Origin: Pseudomonadota bacterium
GTDB taxonomy: Bacteria; Bdellovibrionota_B; Oligoflexia; Oligoflexales; CAIYRB01
Direction: 5' to 3'
Length of the DNA: 52,552 nucleotides
NCBI GenBank assembly: GCA_026390435.1
Contig: JAPLFY010000031.1
Span: 1-52,552 of the forward strand
Part shown: positions 34,276 through 42,242 of the stretch, one piece after another
How positions within the stretch are numbered: position 1 is the first letter of the stretch
How the letters are laid out: each line of letters begins with the position of its first letter
The notes under the pieces: generated by a model
Seen by the model: only the letters and a program-made list of their open reading frames with translations
Told to the model about the DNA's origin: nothing
Databases searched by the model: none
Made by a program: the position numbers and the translations under genes

Positions 34276-34542
34276 ATGAATAAACTCACAGAATTGAACT
34301 ACGACAGCAACGTATTGGTCTTCCGCGACAGACAAGCCGGGATCAGCGAAATCTACGACCCAGAGTCCGCCACTTTCAGCTATAATGCATATTGTCTGGA
34401 AAAGAAGGTGATGAAGGAACTCTTTACCTGTGAGTATGATTTTCTCACGGACGCCATTGAGGTGATCAATGCAGAATTTGGATCGTGGGAACTTGAAAGC
34501 TTTGACAAAAAAGGATGCGGTAGCTGCGTGGCGAAGAAATAA
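34276..34542 (+). CDS. small conserved-looking protein with a C-terminal CxxC
   Basis: The 88-residue soluble product has no signal peptide and ends KKGCGSCVAKK. Around it are Asp/Glu/Tyr-rich stretches (YDPESATFSYNAYCLEKKVMKELFTCEYDFLTDAIEVINAEFGSWEL). The CGSC pair might bind metal or act in redox. I do not recognise the family. It follows ispA by 13 bp and its last 74 bp overlap the next gene, so it is part of the fmt operon. Confidence 0.65.
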   Translation: MNKLTELNYDSNVLVFRDRQAGISEIYDPESATFSYNAYCLEKKVMKELFTCEYDFLTDAIEVINAEFGSWELESFDKKGCGSCVAKK

Positions 34543-35593
34543 GCCACTTAAAGCGCTGTATCTCGTTTCGATTGTTGCTTTTAGCATGCGTGCACTGCCA
34601 GTAAAGGCCGCCAATCCAGCAAAGGCGGCTTCGGAATCACCCCCGACTGAGCAGGTCCGCTCTAAGATATTTCAGGGTAGTGAAGGCACACCAGCCTGCC
34701 GGACTATAAAAACTGATCCGCGAGGGCAAATTGGACTGGATCCACGTATCGATCAGTTCATCGCTGATTTAATCCGCGCGATACGAACCAAAGATGCGCT
34801 GCTTCTGCAGCCAATGTTCCATCCTCGGCTCAATACCGGACTTTTTGCACTCAAAGAAGCACTGGCCAAAATTGACGCCACCTTTGGCGGACCCTTGGAT
34901 GTCTCTATTTATCGTCTCTGGGCACTAAACACGGTCGATGGATCGGCCAAAGGCCTTGAGTGTGTAGACGACAAAGTCACCGTTTATCCGCATTACGGAT
35001 ATTCACTTGAATTTGGCCTATGGCTACAGGTCATGGGTCAAAAAGAAATCGGACGGATTTTTACCACGATCGTGCCGGTAGAAGATAAGTGGTACCTCGG
35101 ATCGTTTCAGTCACAACAGTGGACTCACGCTGGCAAAGATCCTAGTGCTTGGATCGAAGATGCAGTTAAAGACATAAGCAAAGGCCATAAAGAGTCCGCA
35201 TATGTGAAATTCGATATCGCATCTAAGTTATTAGAGAGTGGCACAAATCTCAAAGCTGCAATAGCAGATGACGTCGCAAAAGACCGCGACGCCTTGTTCA
35301 CCAAAAAAAGCTTTGGCGAATTAATCCACAAATTACTGCCAAATGAGGACGTCGCTTACGCCGCAACAATGCTAGTCACGGACGGTGCCGGCGTATTCGT
35401 GCGCATGCATTCACCAGGTGAAATTTCCCTGGTTGATATGAAAGTCCGCTGCCGGAAAATTGCCAACACATTAGCTAAACAACCATGGACTTCATCCCTT
35501 GTCGGCGTCAGATGTGCATACCTAATGCCAGGGGAAAAAGGCGAATTTGACGGCGGCATGGGTAGCCTATTTGTTCCGTTTAAAGACTCATAG
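34469..35593 (+). CDS. exported protein of unknown function
   Basis: The 374-residue protein has a long basic N-region followed by a hydrophobic segment (about 28-46, ALYLVSIVAFSMRALPVKAAN), typical of a signal peptide with an extended start. The start ATG 34469 is strongly supported by GAGGTGA 5 bases upstream, inside the preceding gene, giving a 74-bp overlap. The mature part (IDQFIADLIRAIRTKDALLLQPMFHPRLN, LYRLWALNTVDGSAKGLECVDDKVTVYPHYGYSLEFGLWLQVMGQ) looks like a soluble alpha/beta protein. I recognise no motif. It is probably periplasmic. Confidence 0.75.
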   Translation: MQNLDRGNLKALTKKDAVAAWRRNKPLKALYLVSIVAFSMRALPVKAANPAKAASESPPTEQVRSKIFQGSEGTPACRTIKTDPRGQIGLDPRIDQFIADLIRAIRTKDALLLQPMFHPRLNTGLFALKEALAKIDATFGGPLDVSIYRLWALNTVDGSAKGLECVDDKVTVYPHYGYSLEFGLWLQVMGQKEIGRIFTTIVPVEDKWYLGSFQSQQWTHAGKDPSAWIEDAVKDISKGHKESAYVKFDIASKLLESGTNLKAAIADDVAKDRDALFTKKSFGELIHKLLPNEDVAYAATMLVTDGAGVFVRMHSPGEISLVDMKVRCRKIANTLAKQPWTSSLVGVRCAYLMPGEKGEFDGGMGSLFVPFKDS

Positions 35594-35607
35594 GTTGGGC
35601 TAAACAC

Positions 35608-35847
35608 TTGGCGAAACTGCGGCGCTTGCCATCCAAATCATTTGAAATTAACGCCGCCTGGACCGCGGAGACGCCAGTCCAAGGCTGGCGCCACTACCGC
35701 ATCAGCGGCAATAAACCTGCGAAAAAGGCCGAAAATCTGCCTCAGCGGCTGGAGATGATGGCCGTCTGTGACCGAGCTGTGCGCTTCTGGCTGTCGCGAG
35801 ATGAACTGATTAACGATCTAAATTGGATCCCCGGCTGGAAAGATTAG
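35608..35847 (+). CDS. short Trp-rich protein (TIGR02450/DUF2389-like)
   Basis: The 79-residue protein has a TTG start. The pattern AWTAETPVQGWRHYRI, LEMMAVCDRAVRFWLSRDELINDLNWIPGW matches the TIGR02450 theme (W-T-A-x-x-P near the start, W-x-x-G-W at the end). Its function is unknown. It follows the exported protein by 14 bp and could share its transcript. The lack of ATG and a weak ribosome site (TAGGTTGGG) lower certainty about the exact start. Confidence 0.65.
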   Translation: MAKLRRLPSKSFEINAAWTAETPVQGWRHYRISGNKPAKKAENLPQRLEMMAVCDRAVRFWLSRDELINDLNWIPGWKD

Positions 35848-35851
35848 CCAG

Positions 35852-35898
35852 AGACACCGTCGCTACGAATCACTGATTGCTCAATCATTCTGGTGTCT
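35852..35898. other. nested inverted repeats downstream of the Trp-rich gene
   Basis: AGACACC (35852-35858) and GGTGTCT (35892-35898) enclose TGATTG-CT-CAATCA (35874-35887). The RNA could fold into a two-part hairpin, 5 bp after the stop codon. There is no U-tract, so it is a weak terminator at best. Confidence 0.35.
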
Positions 35899-35971
35899 GA
35901 TGGGAAATTATTTACTCTCACCTGATCAAAGGTCGCCTTGATAACGGTCACATAGGAACGCTGGAGGTCAC

Positions 35972-36502
35972 TTGAAAGCACGTTGGCAACCATTTTTCTG
36001 GGTCTTAACACCGATTGTTCTGAGTCTTGGCATTGCGCCTAGAATTTTGCCAGAGAGATTACAGATGTATGGTGACGTGCAAGTGGGGAAACTGTTGCCC
36101 GAACGAGTACGATCTGAACATGAGCAAAGTTCTTCGAACACATCTAACAAATTCATTTCGTATTACTTCCCACGATCTGCGGATACTGAGTGCGACTGCA
36201 CCAGAGTCAAAGAATCCGTGGCTAGTCGTGGCGGCCGACTCGAGATCATGGACAGCAAAATTAGCAAATATTTTGGTGTGCCTTTGATACATGATGGCGT
36301 CGGTTACCAACACGCTGACTCATTATTGATCACAGTGTCGGCCACGGGAAAAGTGATATCCATACATCGCGGCATAAGCACTGCCCACCTTGTGTTGGGT
36401 CTTGCTACGCCAGGCTGGATCGGCCGAGGATCGGACACTATGGTGTACGGCTGGAATAAAGCTGTCGCTAAAATTGCGGCGGTTGTTGGGTACGCTGGCT
36501 AG
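35972..36502 (+). CDS. secreted or membrane-anchored protein of unknown function
   Basis: The 176-residue product starts at TTG 35972 with an excellent GGAGGT 5 bases upstream. A signal or anchor segment (residues 5-23, WQPFFWVLTPIVLSLGIAP) is followed by a soluble domain with a close cysteine pair (TECDCTRVKES) and a mixed alpha/beta end (LLITVSATGKVISIHRGISTAHLVLGL). The TLR-like turns VTVSATGKVISIHRG resemble parts of redoxin or thiol-binding folds, but I cannot assign one. It is flanked by non-coding DNA on both sides. Confidence 0.62.
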   Translation: MKARWQPFFWVLTPIVLSLGIAPRILPERLQMYGDVQVGKLLPERVRSEHEQSSSNTSNKFISYYFPRSADTECDCTRVKESVASRGGRLEIMDSKISKYFGVPLIHDGVGYQHADSLLITVSATGKVISIHRGISTAHLVLGLATPGWIGRGSDTMVYGWNKAVAKIAAVVGYAG

Positions 36503-36597
36503 TAATACTGTTTGACACCCTTATCCCCAAAGCAAACTACGCTGAGGTGTAAACTCGGCGTTTAGCGATAGCCGGTTAGGGAAGATGAGTTGATGAC

Positions 36598-36722
36598 GGA
36601 ATTAAAGCAAAGCTGCGCTCAGTCGAGTCTGAAATAAAAACACTAAGCTCCGCACTGCAAAGCTCCATTCAAGAGTCGCAGTCATTCGTGAGCACCCTAG
36701 ATACAGATGGACCCTCAGGCTA
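36598..36722 (+). pseudogene. possible coiled-coil gene remnant without a start codon
   Basis: A frame beginning GAT GAC GGA ATT and ending TAG at 36720-36722 encodes about 41 residues with a heptad-like pattern (KAKLRSVESEIKTLSSALQSSIQESQSF). There is no ATG, GTG or TTG in frame; the upstream ATG (36586) is closed by TGA after two codons. A perfect TTGACA lies at 36512-36517. It may be a decayed gene or chance. Confidence 0.25.
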
Positions 36723-36738
36723 GCGTGGTAGATCTGAA

Positions 36739-37410
36739 TTAAACTAATGAGCGCTGGAGAGCTACCACTTCACCGATCAACTCAAAGGGCTCATCAGAGG
36801 CGTAGATATTATTAAAGCGTGGATTCTCGGGCTGAAGATACCAACCCGCTTCCGCCTCAAACATTAGTCTTTTAACCGTAACGTCTCCGTCTAATCGCGC
36901 GACAACAATGCTACCCTTCTTGGGATCATTATTTAGCCGCACCACCAAGAAGTCGCCGTCGAGAATACCGGCGCCCATCATGCTGTCACCGGTCGCTTGC
37001 AGTGCGAATAAGTTTTTCGACTTCAGCGACTGGGTAGAGGACGCAGCAACTAACGATAAAGACACGCGAAGATTACCAATGCGCTCCTCTATCGCTAATG
37101 CTGGATTACCAGCCGGGACTTTTCCTAAAAGCGGAACGCTTAGTGAATCATCGTCTAGCTGGACCACCTCATCGCCACCGGGCTGCTGCCGCGCCATAGG
37201 TGTCAAAATAAGGGCGCGCGCCGATTGCCTTGAATTCTCGGTCAAAAACCCCTTGCGGCGCAAGGCCGTGACTAAATCTTGCGCTGACCCAATAGCTTTA
37301 TAGCCCATATGCGCACAAATCTCGCGCAAAGTGGGAGCAACCCCGGTCTTGGCGCTCGAGTTGCGGATATATTCTAAGGCTTTTGCTTGGGTCGTGGTTA
37401 GCTTAGTCAT
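36739..37410 (-). CDS. lexA: LexA SOS repressor
   Basis: The 223-residue protein has an N-terminal winged helix-turn-helix (MTKLTTTQAKALEYI, APTLREICAHMGYKAIGSAQDLVTALRRKGFL). The autocleavage site is Ala100-Gly101 in VPAGNP, and the catalytic pair is Ser143 (GDSMMGAGI) and Lys180 (DVTVKRL). The Ser-Lys spacing of 37 is that of E. coli. The stretch between cleavage site and Ser is about 8 residues longer (SLVAASSTQSLKS). LexA represses DNA-damage genes until RecA triggers its cleavage. An in-frame TTG at 37422 is possible, but 37410 is the family-like start. It lies 42 bp after the Ste24-type gene. Confidence 0.95.
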   Translation of the reverse strand: MTKLTTTQAKALEYIRNSSAKTGVAPTLREICAHMGYKAIGSAQDLVTALRRKGFLTENSRQSARALILTPMARQQPGGDEVVQLDDDSLSVPLLGKVPAGNPALAIEERIGNLRVSLSLVAASSTQSLKSKNLFALQATGDSMMGAGILDGDFLVVRLNNDPKKGSIVVARLDGDVTVKRLMFEAEAGWYLQPENPRFNNIYASDEPFELIGEVVALQRSLV

Positions 37411-37433
37411 GGTCCCTACCAACCTCTAAATTA

Positions 37434-37444
37434 ACCTTCAAGGT
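37434..37444. promoter_or_regulatory. ACCTT-C-AAGGT dyad upstream of lexA
   Basis: A perfect 5-1-5 inverted repeat in the 42-bp gap before lexA, 24 bp from its start. It does not match the E. coli CTG-N10-CAG or Bacillus GAAC-N4-GTTC boxes. It could be an autoregulatory operator for this lineage, but the site is short. Confidence 0.3.
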
Positions 37445-37452
37445 CGTAATTT

Positions 37453-38763
37453 TCAAGGGAGCGTTGGCGCTGCCTCCGACTTGGTATAACCGAGAGCAAC
37501 TAATCTCTCAAGTAAAGGCGGGTGTGAGTGATAGACCGCTGAGAATAGCGGGTGGCTCACCGGCATACCGGCGCTGGTCTCCCGTAGCTTTAACAAAGCT
37601 GTTCCTAGCTCCTGTGGGTTACCGATTTGCTCAGTCGCAAAGCGGTCGGCGGCAAATTCGTTATGCCGAGACAGCGCATTGCTGAGTGGCTGAAGGGCGA
37701 AGTCGAGCAGACCAAACCAAAGTGAAAAGACAACGAGCGCACCGTAATTAGAGACTCCGCCGAAGCCAAAGGCACGGTAAAACTCACTTAGATGCAAGCA
37801 CAGACTAAGCACATAAAACACCACCCCAGTCATAAGCACGCCACGAATCAGTCCCCAACGCACATGGTGCAGCTTAAAATGACCCAGCTCATGCGCCAGC
37901 ACAGCGATCACCTGCGAAGCTGACATTGCGTTAACCAAGGTATCGAATAAGACGATGCGCTTCTTACCCAGCACACCTGTAAAATAGGCATTGCCGTGAC
38001 TCGACCTCTTGGAAGCGTCCATGATTGAGATACCCGCAGTGCGGAAGCCAATCTTCGTCGCTAGAGCCTCGATCCCACGGCGCAGCGTCTCATCCGTGAC
38101 CGGAGAAAACTTATTAAATAACGGCGCAAGAAACGTCGGATACAGCCATGCTGTTAGGATGCTGAAACCACTCATTGCAGCCCAAGCATAAACCCACCAA
38201 TACTGGCCTGCCACCTGCATAAGCCAGAGTATTAGCGATAAAAGTGGCGCGCCCAAGACTAGAGCGATGCCAAGCCCCTTCACCCGATCCAGCCAAAAAC
38301 CCTTTAGAGTCTGGCGGTTAAAGCCGTGCTTTTGCTCCAATACAAAAGTTCGGTAGTAGTCAAACGGCAGCCCAAAAAGGCTACTCACCAGCCCGAGCGA
38401 GGCGAAAAAACACAGCCCCGCAATCAACTCACCACCATTCAAGGCAAGACTGAGACTCTGCGCGCCGCGCTCAAGCCAGCCAAAACCGCCACCGCCGAGA
38501 AAGAGCAGAGTTCCGGCAAGGGACAAGGTTCCTGCAATGCGCGCAAAAAAGTACTTATCGTTACTATAGGCACGGGTGCGCTGCATCTCATCAGAGCCAA
38601 TGCCCAGCAGATCGAGCGCAGCCTGCTGCCTAGACGCGTTGCTATAGTACTGACGATTTAGCGTCGCGAGGATGCGCTCTATGGCTAACTGAGCCAATCG
38701 TAAACTAATGAAGATCCACAAGATCATCTTCGTATCGAACTGAGGATTTATTACTGCTTCCAC
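37453..38763 (-). CDS. Ste24-type M48 membrane metallopeptidase
   Basis: The 436-residue protein has seven or so membrane segments. The zinc motif HELGH (291-295, VLAHELGHFKLHH) and the third ligand Glu in SRHNEFAADRFA are intact. The N-terminal part matches the CAAX-protease-1 N domain (QQAALDLLGIGSDEMQRTRAYSNDKYF, EQKHGFNRQTLKGFWLDRVKG), which places it with eukaryotic Ste24 rather than HtpX. In bacteria such enzymes are thought to clear damaged membrane proteins, since prenylated substrates are not expected. It is followed by lexA and divergent from the deacetylase gene. Confidence 0.9.
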   Translation of the reverse strand: MEAVINPQFDTKMILWIFISLRLAQLAIERILATLNRQYYSNASRQQAALDLLGIGSDEMQRTRAYSNDKYFFARIAGTLSLAGTLLFLGGGGFGWLERGAQSLSLALNGGELIAGLCFFASLGLVSSLFGLPFDYYRTFVLEQKHGFNRQTLKGFWLDRVKGLGIALVLGAPLLSLILWLMQVAGQYWWVYAWAAMSGFSILTAWLYPTFLAPLFNKFSPVTDETLRRGIEALATKIGFRTAGISIMDASKRSSHGNAYFTGVLGKKRIVLFDTLVNAMSASQVIAVLAHELGHFKLHHVRWGLIRGVLMTGVVFYVLSLCLHLSEFYRAFGFGGVSNYGALVVFSLWFGLLDFALQPLSNALSRHNEFAADRFATEQIGNPQELGTALLKLRETSAGMPVSHPLFSAVYHSHPPLLERLVALGYTKSEAAPTLP

Positions 38764-38795
38764 AGCCTCGGCCTCCTGGCAAATGGCTAATTTGG

Positions 38796-38818
38796 TGAGA
38801 CATTAACACGTTGTCTCA
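38796..38818. promoter_or_regulatory. TGAGACA-N9-TGTCTCA dyad between the Ste24-type and deacetylase genes
   Basis: A perfect 7-bp inverted repeat with a 9-base spacer sits 33 bp upstream of the Ste24-type start and 118 bp before the deacetylase start. The 23-bp size and central gap are those of a dimeric repressor site; no T-tract follows. It is not the CIRCE sequence. Confidence 0.5.
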
Positions 38819-38936
38819 TCAGGGTCCTATCAGATATGGTTCGAACTAATGGCTTAGATGCAAAGGATCGACTTCGTCTGCACCAGCGCGACCAATCTCA
38901 GAGCAAGTAAATAGTCATATAAGTAAAATTTCAACT

Positions 38937-39875
38937 ATGACCACTATCTTCTCCCATCAGCATTTTTTGGACCACTTGACCGGCGCTCATCCCGAATCAC
39001 CGGAAAGATTAACGAGCGTCCACAATACCCTTAACTCTGCAGGCTGGTTAAAATCCTGCCGCCAAGGCGAAGTCGCCAAAGTGACGCTAGACGAACTAGC
39101 TGTCGTCCATACAGCCAAACAAATAACTGATGCTCGTGATCTGGCAGCAGCAGGCGGCGGTTATCTTGACCCCGATACCGTCATGAGCCCGGCATCATAT
39201 GATGTCGCCTTGACTGCAGCCGGCACAGCAATTGCTGCCGTTGACACAGTAATGAGCGGCGCCGACGCTAATGCTCTATGCCTGATTCGTCCGCCTGGCC
39301 ACCATGCCACGGCGGACCGCAGCATGGGCTTTTGCGTCTTCAATAATGTCGCAGTCGCTGCACGGCATGCACAAAAAAAACATGGTGCAAACCGACTCCT
39401 AATCGTGGACTGGGATGTTCATCACGGCAACGGGACTCAAGATATCTTCTATGAAGATCCTTCGGTATTTTTCTACAGCATTCATCGCTTTCCCTTTTAT
39501 CCGGGAACTGGCGACGAAGGTGAGCAGGGCACTGGCAAAGGACGCGGCACGACCTTGAATGTACCTGTGCAATTTGGCGTGAAACGCGAACAATATCTTG
39601 ATTTGTTCCAATCGGGACTAGAGCGCGCAGTTACGGCGGCGCGACCAGACCTAATTCTAATCAGTGCAGGCTTTGATGCGCACGTTGATGATCCGGTCGG
39701 TAACCTTGGTTTAAATACGATCGACTTTGCAACGATGACAAAATCAGTCAAAGAGGTTGCCAACACTTATTGTAACGGTCGCATCGTAAGTTGCCTCGAG
39801 GGTGGCTACCATCTGAAAGCTCTGGCCGACTCAGTCGCAGCTCATATTGGAGTCTTGGCTGAGCCACGACCATAA
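38937..39875 (+). CDS. histone-deacetylase-family (class II, HdaH/AphA-like) amidohydrolase
   Basis: The 312-residue protein has the HDAC fold: HPESPERL near the start, the His dyad PGHHA (His122, His123), zinc ligands Asp160 and His162 in VDWDVHHGNGTQ, Asp in SAGFDAHVDDP and Tyr in LEGGYHL. All catalytic residues are intact. Bacterial relatives remove acetyl groups from polyamines (AphA) or other small molecules, or deacetylate proteins (AcuC, HdaH). The SAGFDAHVDDPVG stretch suits the class II/AphA group. The ribosome site is weak. It is preceded by a dyad likely to control the divergent pair. Confidence 0.9.
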   Translation: MTTIFSHQHFLDHLTGAHPESPERLTSVHNTLNSAGWLKSCRQGEVAKVTLDELAVVHTAKQITDARDLAAAGGGYLDPDTVMSPASYDVALTAAGTAIAAVDTVMSGADANALCLIRPPGHHATADRSMGFCVFNNVAVAARHAQKKHGANRLLIVDWDVHHGNGTQDIFYEDPSVFFYSIHRFPFYPGTGDEGEQGTGKGRGTTLNVPVQFGVKREQYLDLFQSGLERAVTAARPDLILISAGFDAHVDDPVGNLGLNTIDFATMTKSVKEVANTYCNGRIVSCLEGGYHLKALADSVAAHIGVLAEPRP

Positions 39876-39919
39876 GATTGTCCTAGCGCCGAAATTCCGC
39901 TAGAGCAGTGCTGCTACTA

Positions 39920-40510
39920 TCAGGTGATACGCGCAGCCACTCTATTTAACTTCTCGACTAGCTCACTCAGACGATCATTGTGCCGGATCTTGATCGGATT
40001 TGGATGCTTACCCTCAGAAAGCTCATCTAAAAAGCGATAGACCGCAATCATAGTTCCAGCGCGCTGGTCCACAGCGAGACGTTCAGCGACACTATTTAGC
40101 TTATTCGCCAGGTCCTGAAGCTGGTCTGATTCTCTCAGCTGGATTCGCTGCGGTACGGTTCCGGCCAACACTTCATCGAGGTAGCGGTGGATCGACACCA
40201 AAGGTCCGTATATTTCGTGGGTGTACCGAACTGAAACTAAAATCGTTGTGAGAACAAATAAAACGATCAAACTAGCACAGGCGATGATCGGCACAGAAAA
40301 CTTCTGCATAGTCACGAGATTTTCACCCTCGGACAGCTTAAAGTATACCGAAACTGCCTCGTACATATCCCAGGCGTAGTAGCCAAATACTCCGAAGATC
40401 AAAAACGCAAACAGGAAGTTGACGAGTACAATCACCAAGCCAAGCCGAACCTGTTTATATGGCTCCACAAACCACGAGGCAAATCCCCGGCGCCGTCCCT
40501 TGTTGCCCAT
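39920..40510 (-). CDS. small membrane protein with two HAMP-like repeats
   Basis: The 196-residue protein has two membrane segments (about 22-46 and 73-94) enclosing a short periplasmic loop, then a cytoplasmic tail. The tail holds two related 40-residue units, 106-145 and 156-195, offset by exactly 50: SIHRYLDEVLAGTVPQRIQL...ANKLNSVAERL and AVYRFLDELSEGKHPNPIKI...VEKLNRVAARI. They resemble HAMP signal-relay helices. No kinase, methyl-accepting or cyclase domain follows, so it may be a stand-alone relay or scaffold. It is transcribed after rsmE on the same strand, 58 bp apart, so it may belong to that operon. Confidence 0.72.
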   Translation of the reverse strand: MGNKGRRRGFASWFVEPYKQVRLGLVIVLVNFLFAFLIFGVFGYYAWDMYEAVSVYFKLSEGENLVTMQKFSVPIIACASLIVLFVLTTILVSVRYTHEIYGPLVSIHRYLDEVLAGTVPQRIQLRESDQLQDLANKLNSVAERLAVDQRAGTMIAVYRFLDELSEGKHPNPIKIRHNDRLSELVEKLNRVAARIT

Positions 40511-40568
40511 ACGCGTCTCGCTCCCAGCTACGATCCATAGAATAAAGGATATCTAGGGAGCTATATTA

Positions 40569-41294
40569 TCACAGTTGGTCGCGATGTAACGACAGTGCCG
40601 CAGCCGCCGCTACTGCCGCCGTGACCGCACGCAAAATCCACTGAGTAAGGCTTGAAGGGACAAATCCAGCGGCAATCAAGGCCAGCTCCTCAGACGGATC
40701 AAACCCTTTTTCACCACCAATGACAGCCAGGATTCTGCCAGAGCGGACCCTAGTGATTGTACTGGTTAGGGGTGCATCGGTACCAGCTCGCAGGAAAACA
40801 CGAACCCCCTCATCGCCAGTAGTCGCCCTCACAAGGTCGGCTACCGAGTCATGTTCAAGCACCTGCGGCAACCAGGACCGCTTACATTGCTTGACCGACT
40901 GCGCCACAATACGCTGCCAGCGGTCATGAACCTTTTGCCCTAACCTGGCCTTGGAAACACCCACCTGGCCAAACACATGGACCCTATCAACCCCCAACTC
41001 ACAGAGCATAGGCAAGATCTCATCGACAAATCCCGGTTTTAACGCGCCAACGGCAATTTCAACAAGGACCTTAGGCTGATCCTGACGCTGCACCTGAGCA
41101 GCCGAGATGACCACCTCTTTTGCCGAGGCTGACAAGATTTGACCGCTACCCCAGTTGCCACGACCGTCGGTCACCTCAACATTAGTACCGACCTCTAAGC
41201 GCAAGACTTTAGCTAAGTGGTGCGCCTCTTCACCCGCCAAACACCAAGTCTGATCTGAGCGCAACTCTCCTAAAAAGCGAAACGTATGGGACAT
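40569..41294 (-). CDS. rsmE: 16S rRNA (uracil-1498-N3) methyltransferase
   Basis: The 241-residue SPOUT-class enzyme has an N-terminal PUA-like part (FLGELRSDQTWCLAGEEAHHLAKVLRLEVG, TDGRGNWGSGQIL) and a C-terminal knot (VEIAVGALKPGFVDEILPMLCELGVDRVHVF, QSVKQCKRSWLPQVLE). The SAM-binding end reads ILAVIGGEKGFDPSEELALIAAGFVPSSLTQWILRAVTAAVAA. The usual IGPEGGF is IGGEKGF here, and the usual LG-x-RILRxETA is LTQWILRAVTA. It is therefore a divergent member, possibly weaker or altered. It lies 12 bp after prmA in the same operon. Confidence 0.86.
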   Translation of the reverse strand: MSHTFRFLGELRSDQTWCLAGEEAHHLAKVLRLEVGTNVEVTDGRGNWGSGQILSASAKEVVISAAQVQRQDQPKVLVEIAVGALKPGFVDEILPMLCELGVDRVHVFGQVGVSKARLGQKVHDRWQRIVAQSVKQCKRSWLPQVLEHDSVADLVRATTGDEGVRVFLRAGTDAPLTSTITRVRSGRILAVIGGEKGFDPSEELALIAAGFVPSSLTQWILRAVTAAVAAAAALSLHRDQL

Positions 41295-41306
41295 CGCTCT
41301 TTAACC

Positions 41307-42242
41307 TCAAACTGGCTTGGCTAAAAGTAGACAGCCCCAACCCGTGAGATCCGTCTGCCTGACTGCTGTAAGGCCTGCCCGCACGCCAGCCGCCTTGACC
41401 TCCTCGGCCTCTTCGGTCAAGAGGCCGCTAAGAACGATGCGCCCACCGGGACTCATCACCGCAGCCAAATCAGGCATCAGACGGATGAGCACAACCGCTA
41501 AAATATTGGCGAGCACTAAGTCGAAAGTCTCACCTTGTGGCAAGCTACCCAGCACAAATTTGGTGGCGACGCCATTAACACGAGCGTTGGTGTTTGCCGC
41601 CAAGATAGCATCGTCTTCAATATCGGTGCCTAGGCACTCGCCGTAACCCAGCTTCTTCGCGCCAATGAGAAGAATGCCTGTGCCGGTGCCCACGTCCAAG
41701 ACCGAACGATTGGCCACATTTCGCCGTTGTTCGAGAAAATCAGCGCCTACCTGATCCAGACACAGCCTAGTGGTAGCATGCTGACCTGTGCCAAATGCCA
41801 TGCCTGGCTCGATTACCAAATCAATTAGACCGCTCGTTGGCGCTGGAGTCTGCTCCCAAGGTGGGCAGACATAAAAGACATCGGTTGCAAAAGGCTTAAA
41901 GCTCTCCTTCCACCCTTCCATCCAAACTTCCGTTTCCATCGTCAATATCTCAGTCGAAACTTGGCCACTAAATGCATGTTCAAGTTTGGCGCGCAAGTCA
42001 TCTAACGACTCACGACTGTAGCGGTAGATCGATAGCGGCGTTTGGTCGCCACCAAGCTCCGTGTAGTAATCTCTTGGCGGCTCGTCTTGATTCTGGTTGA
42101 TATCAACCGTCAACTCACCCTCAACAAAAGATTCGACGCCACTAAGCAGCAGCCAGTCGATCATCCGTTCCTTGCACTTAATGGCAGCCGCTGCTTCCCC
42201 GTCAAAGGTGACGCGGAGTTCATAGGTATGTTGTGGATGCAT
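41307..42242 (-). CDS. prmA: ribosomal protein L11 methyltransferase
   Basis: The 311-residue protein has an N-terminal substrate-recognition domain and a Rossmann methyltransferase. SAM-binding and active residues include GMAFGTGQHATTRLCLDQV, SVLDVGTGTGILLIGAKKLG, DIEDDAILAANTNARVNG and DLVLANILAVVLIRL. It methylates lysines and the N-terminus of L11. The frame extends to 42329; I prefer the ATG at 42242, where the family-like N-terminus (MHPQHTYELRVTF) begins and AAGGATT lies 10 bases upstream. It is followed by rsmE, a common prmA-rsmE pairing. Confidence 0.93.
   Translation of the reverse strand: MHPQHTYELRVTFDGEAAAAIKCKERMIDWLLLSGVESFVEGELTVDINQNQDEPPRDYYTELGGDQTPLSIYRYSRESLDDLRAKLEHAFSGQVSTEILTMETEVWMEGWKESFKPFATDVFYVCPPWEQTPAPTSGLIDLVIEPGMAFGTGQHATTRLCLDQVGADFLEQRRNVANRSVLDVGTGTGILLIGAKKLGYGECLGTDIEDDAILAANTNARVNGVATKFVLGSLPQGETFDLVLANILAVVLIRLMPDLAAVMSPGGRIVLSGLLTEEAEEVKAAGVRAGLTAVRQTDLTGWGCLLLAKPV

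Noticed and set aside
36511-36560. Perfect TTGACA as a promoter
   Set aside because: No acceptable -10 hexamer at 16-18 bp and no intact gene downstream on that strand.
38835-38850. GGTTCGAAC resembling a tRNA T-loop
   Set aside because: No acceptor, D or anticodon stem can be formed around it.
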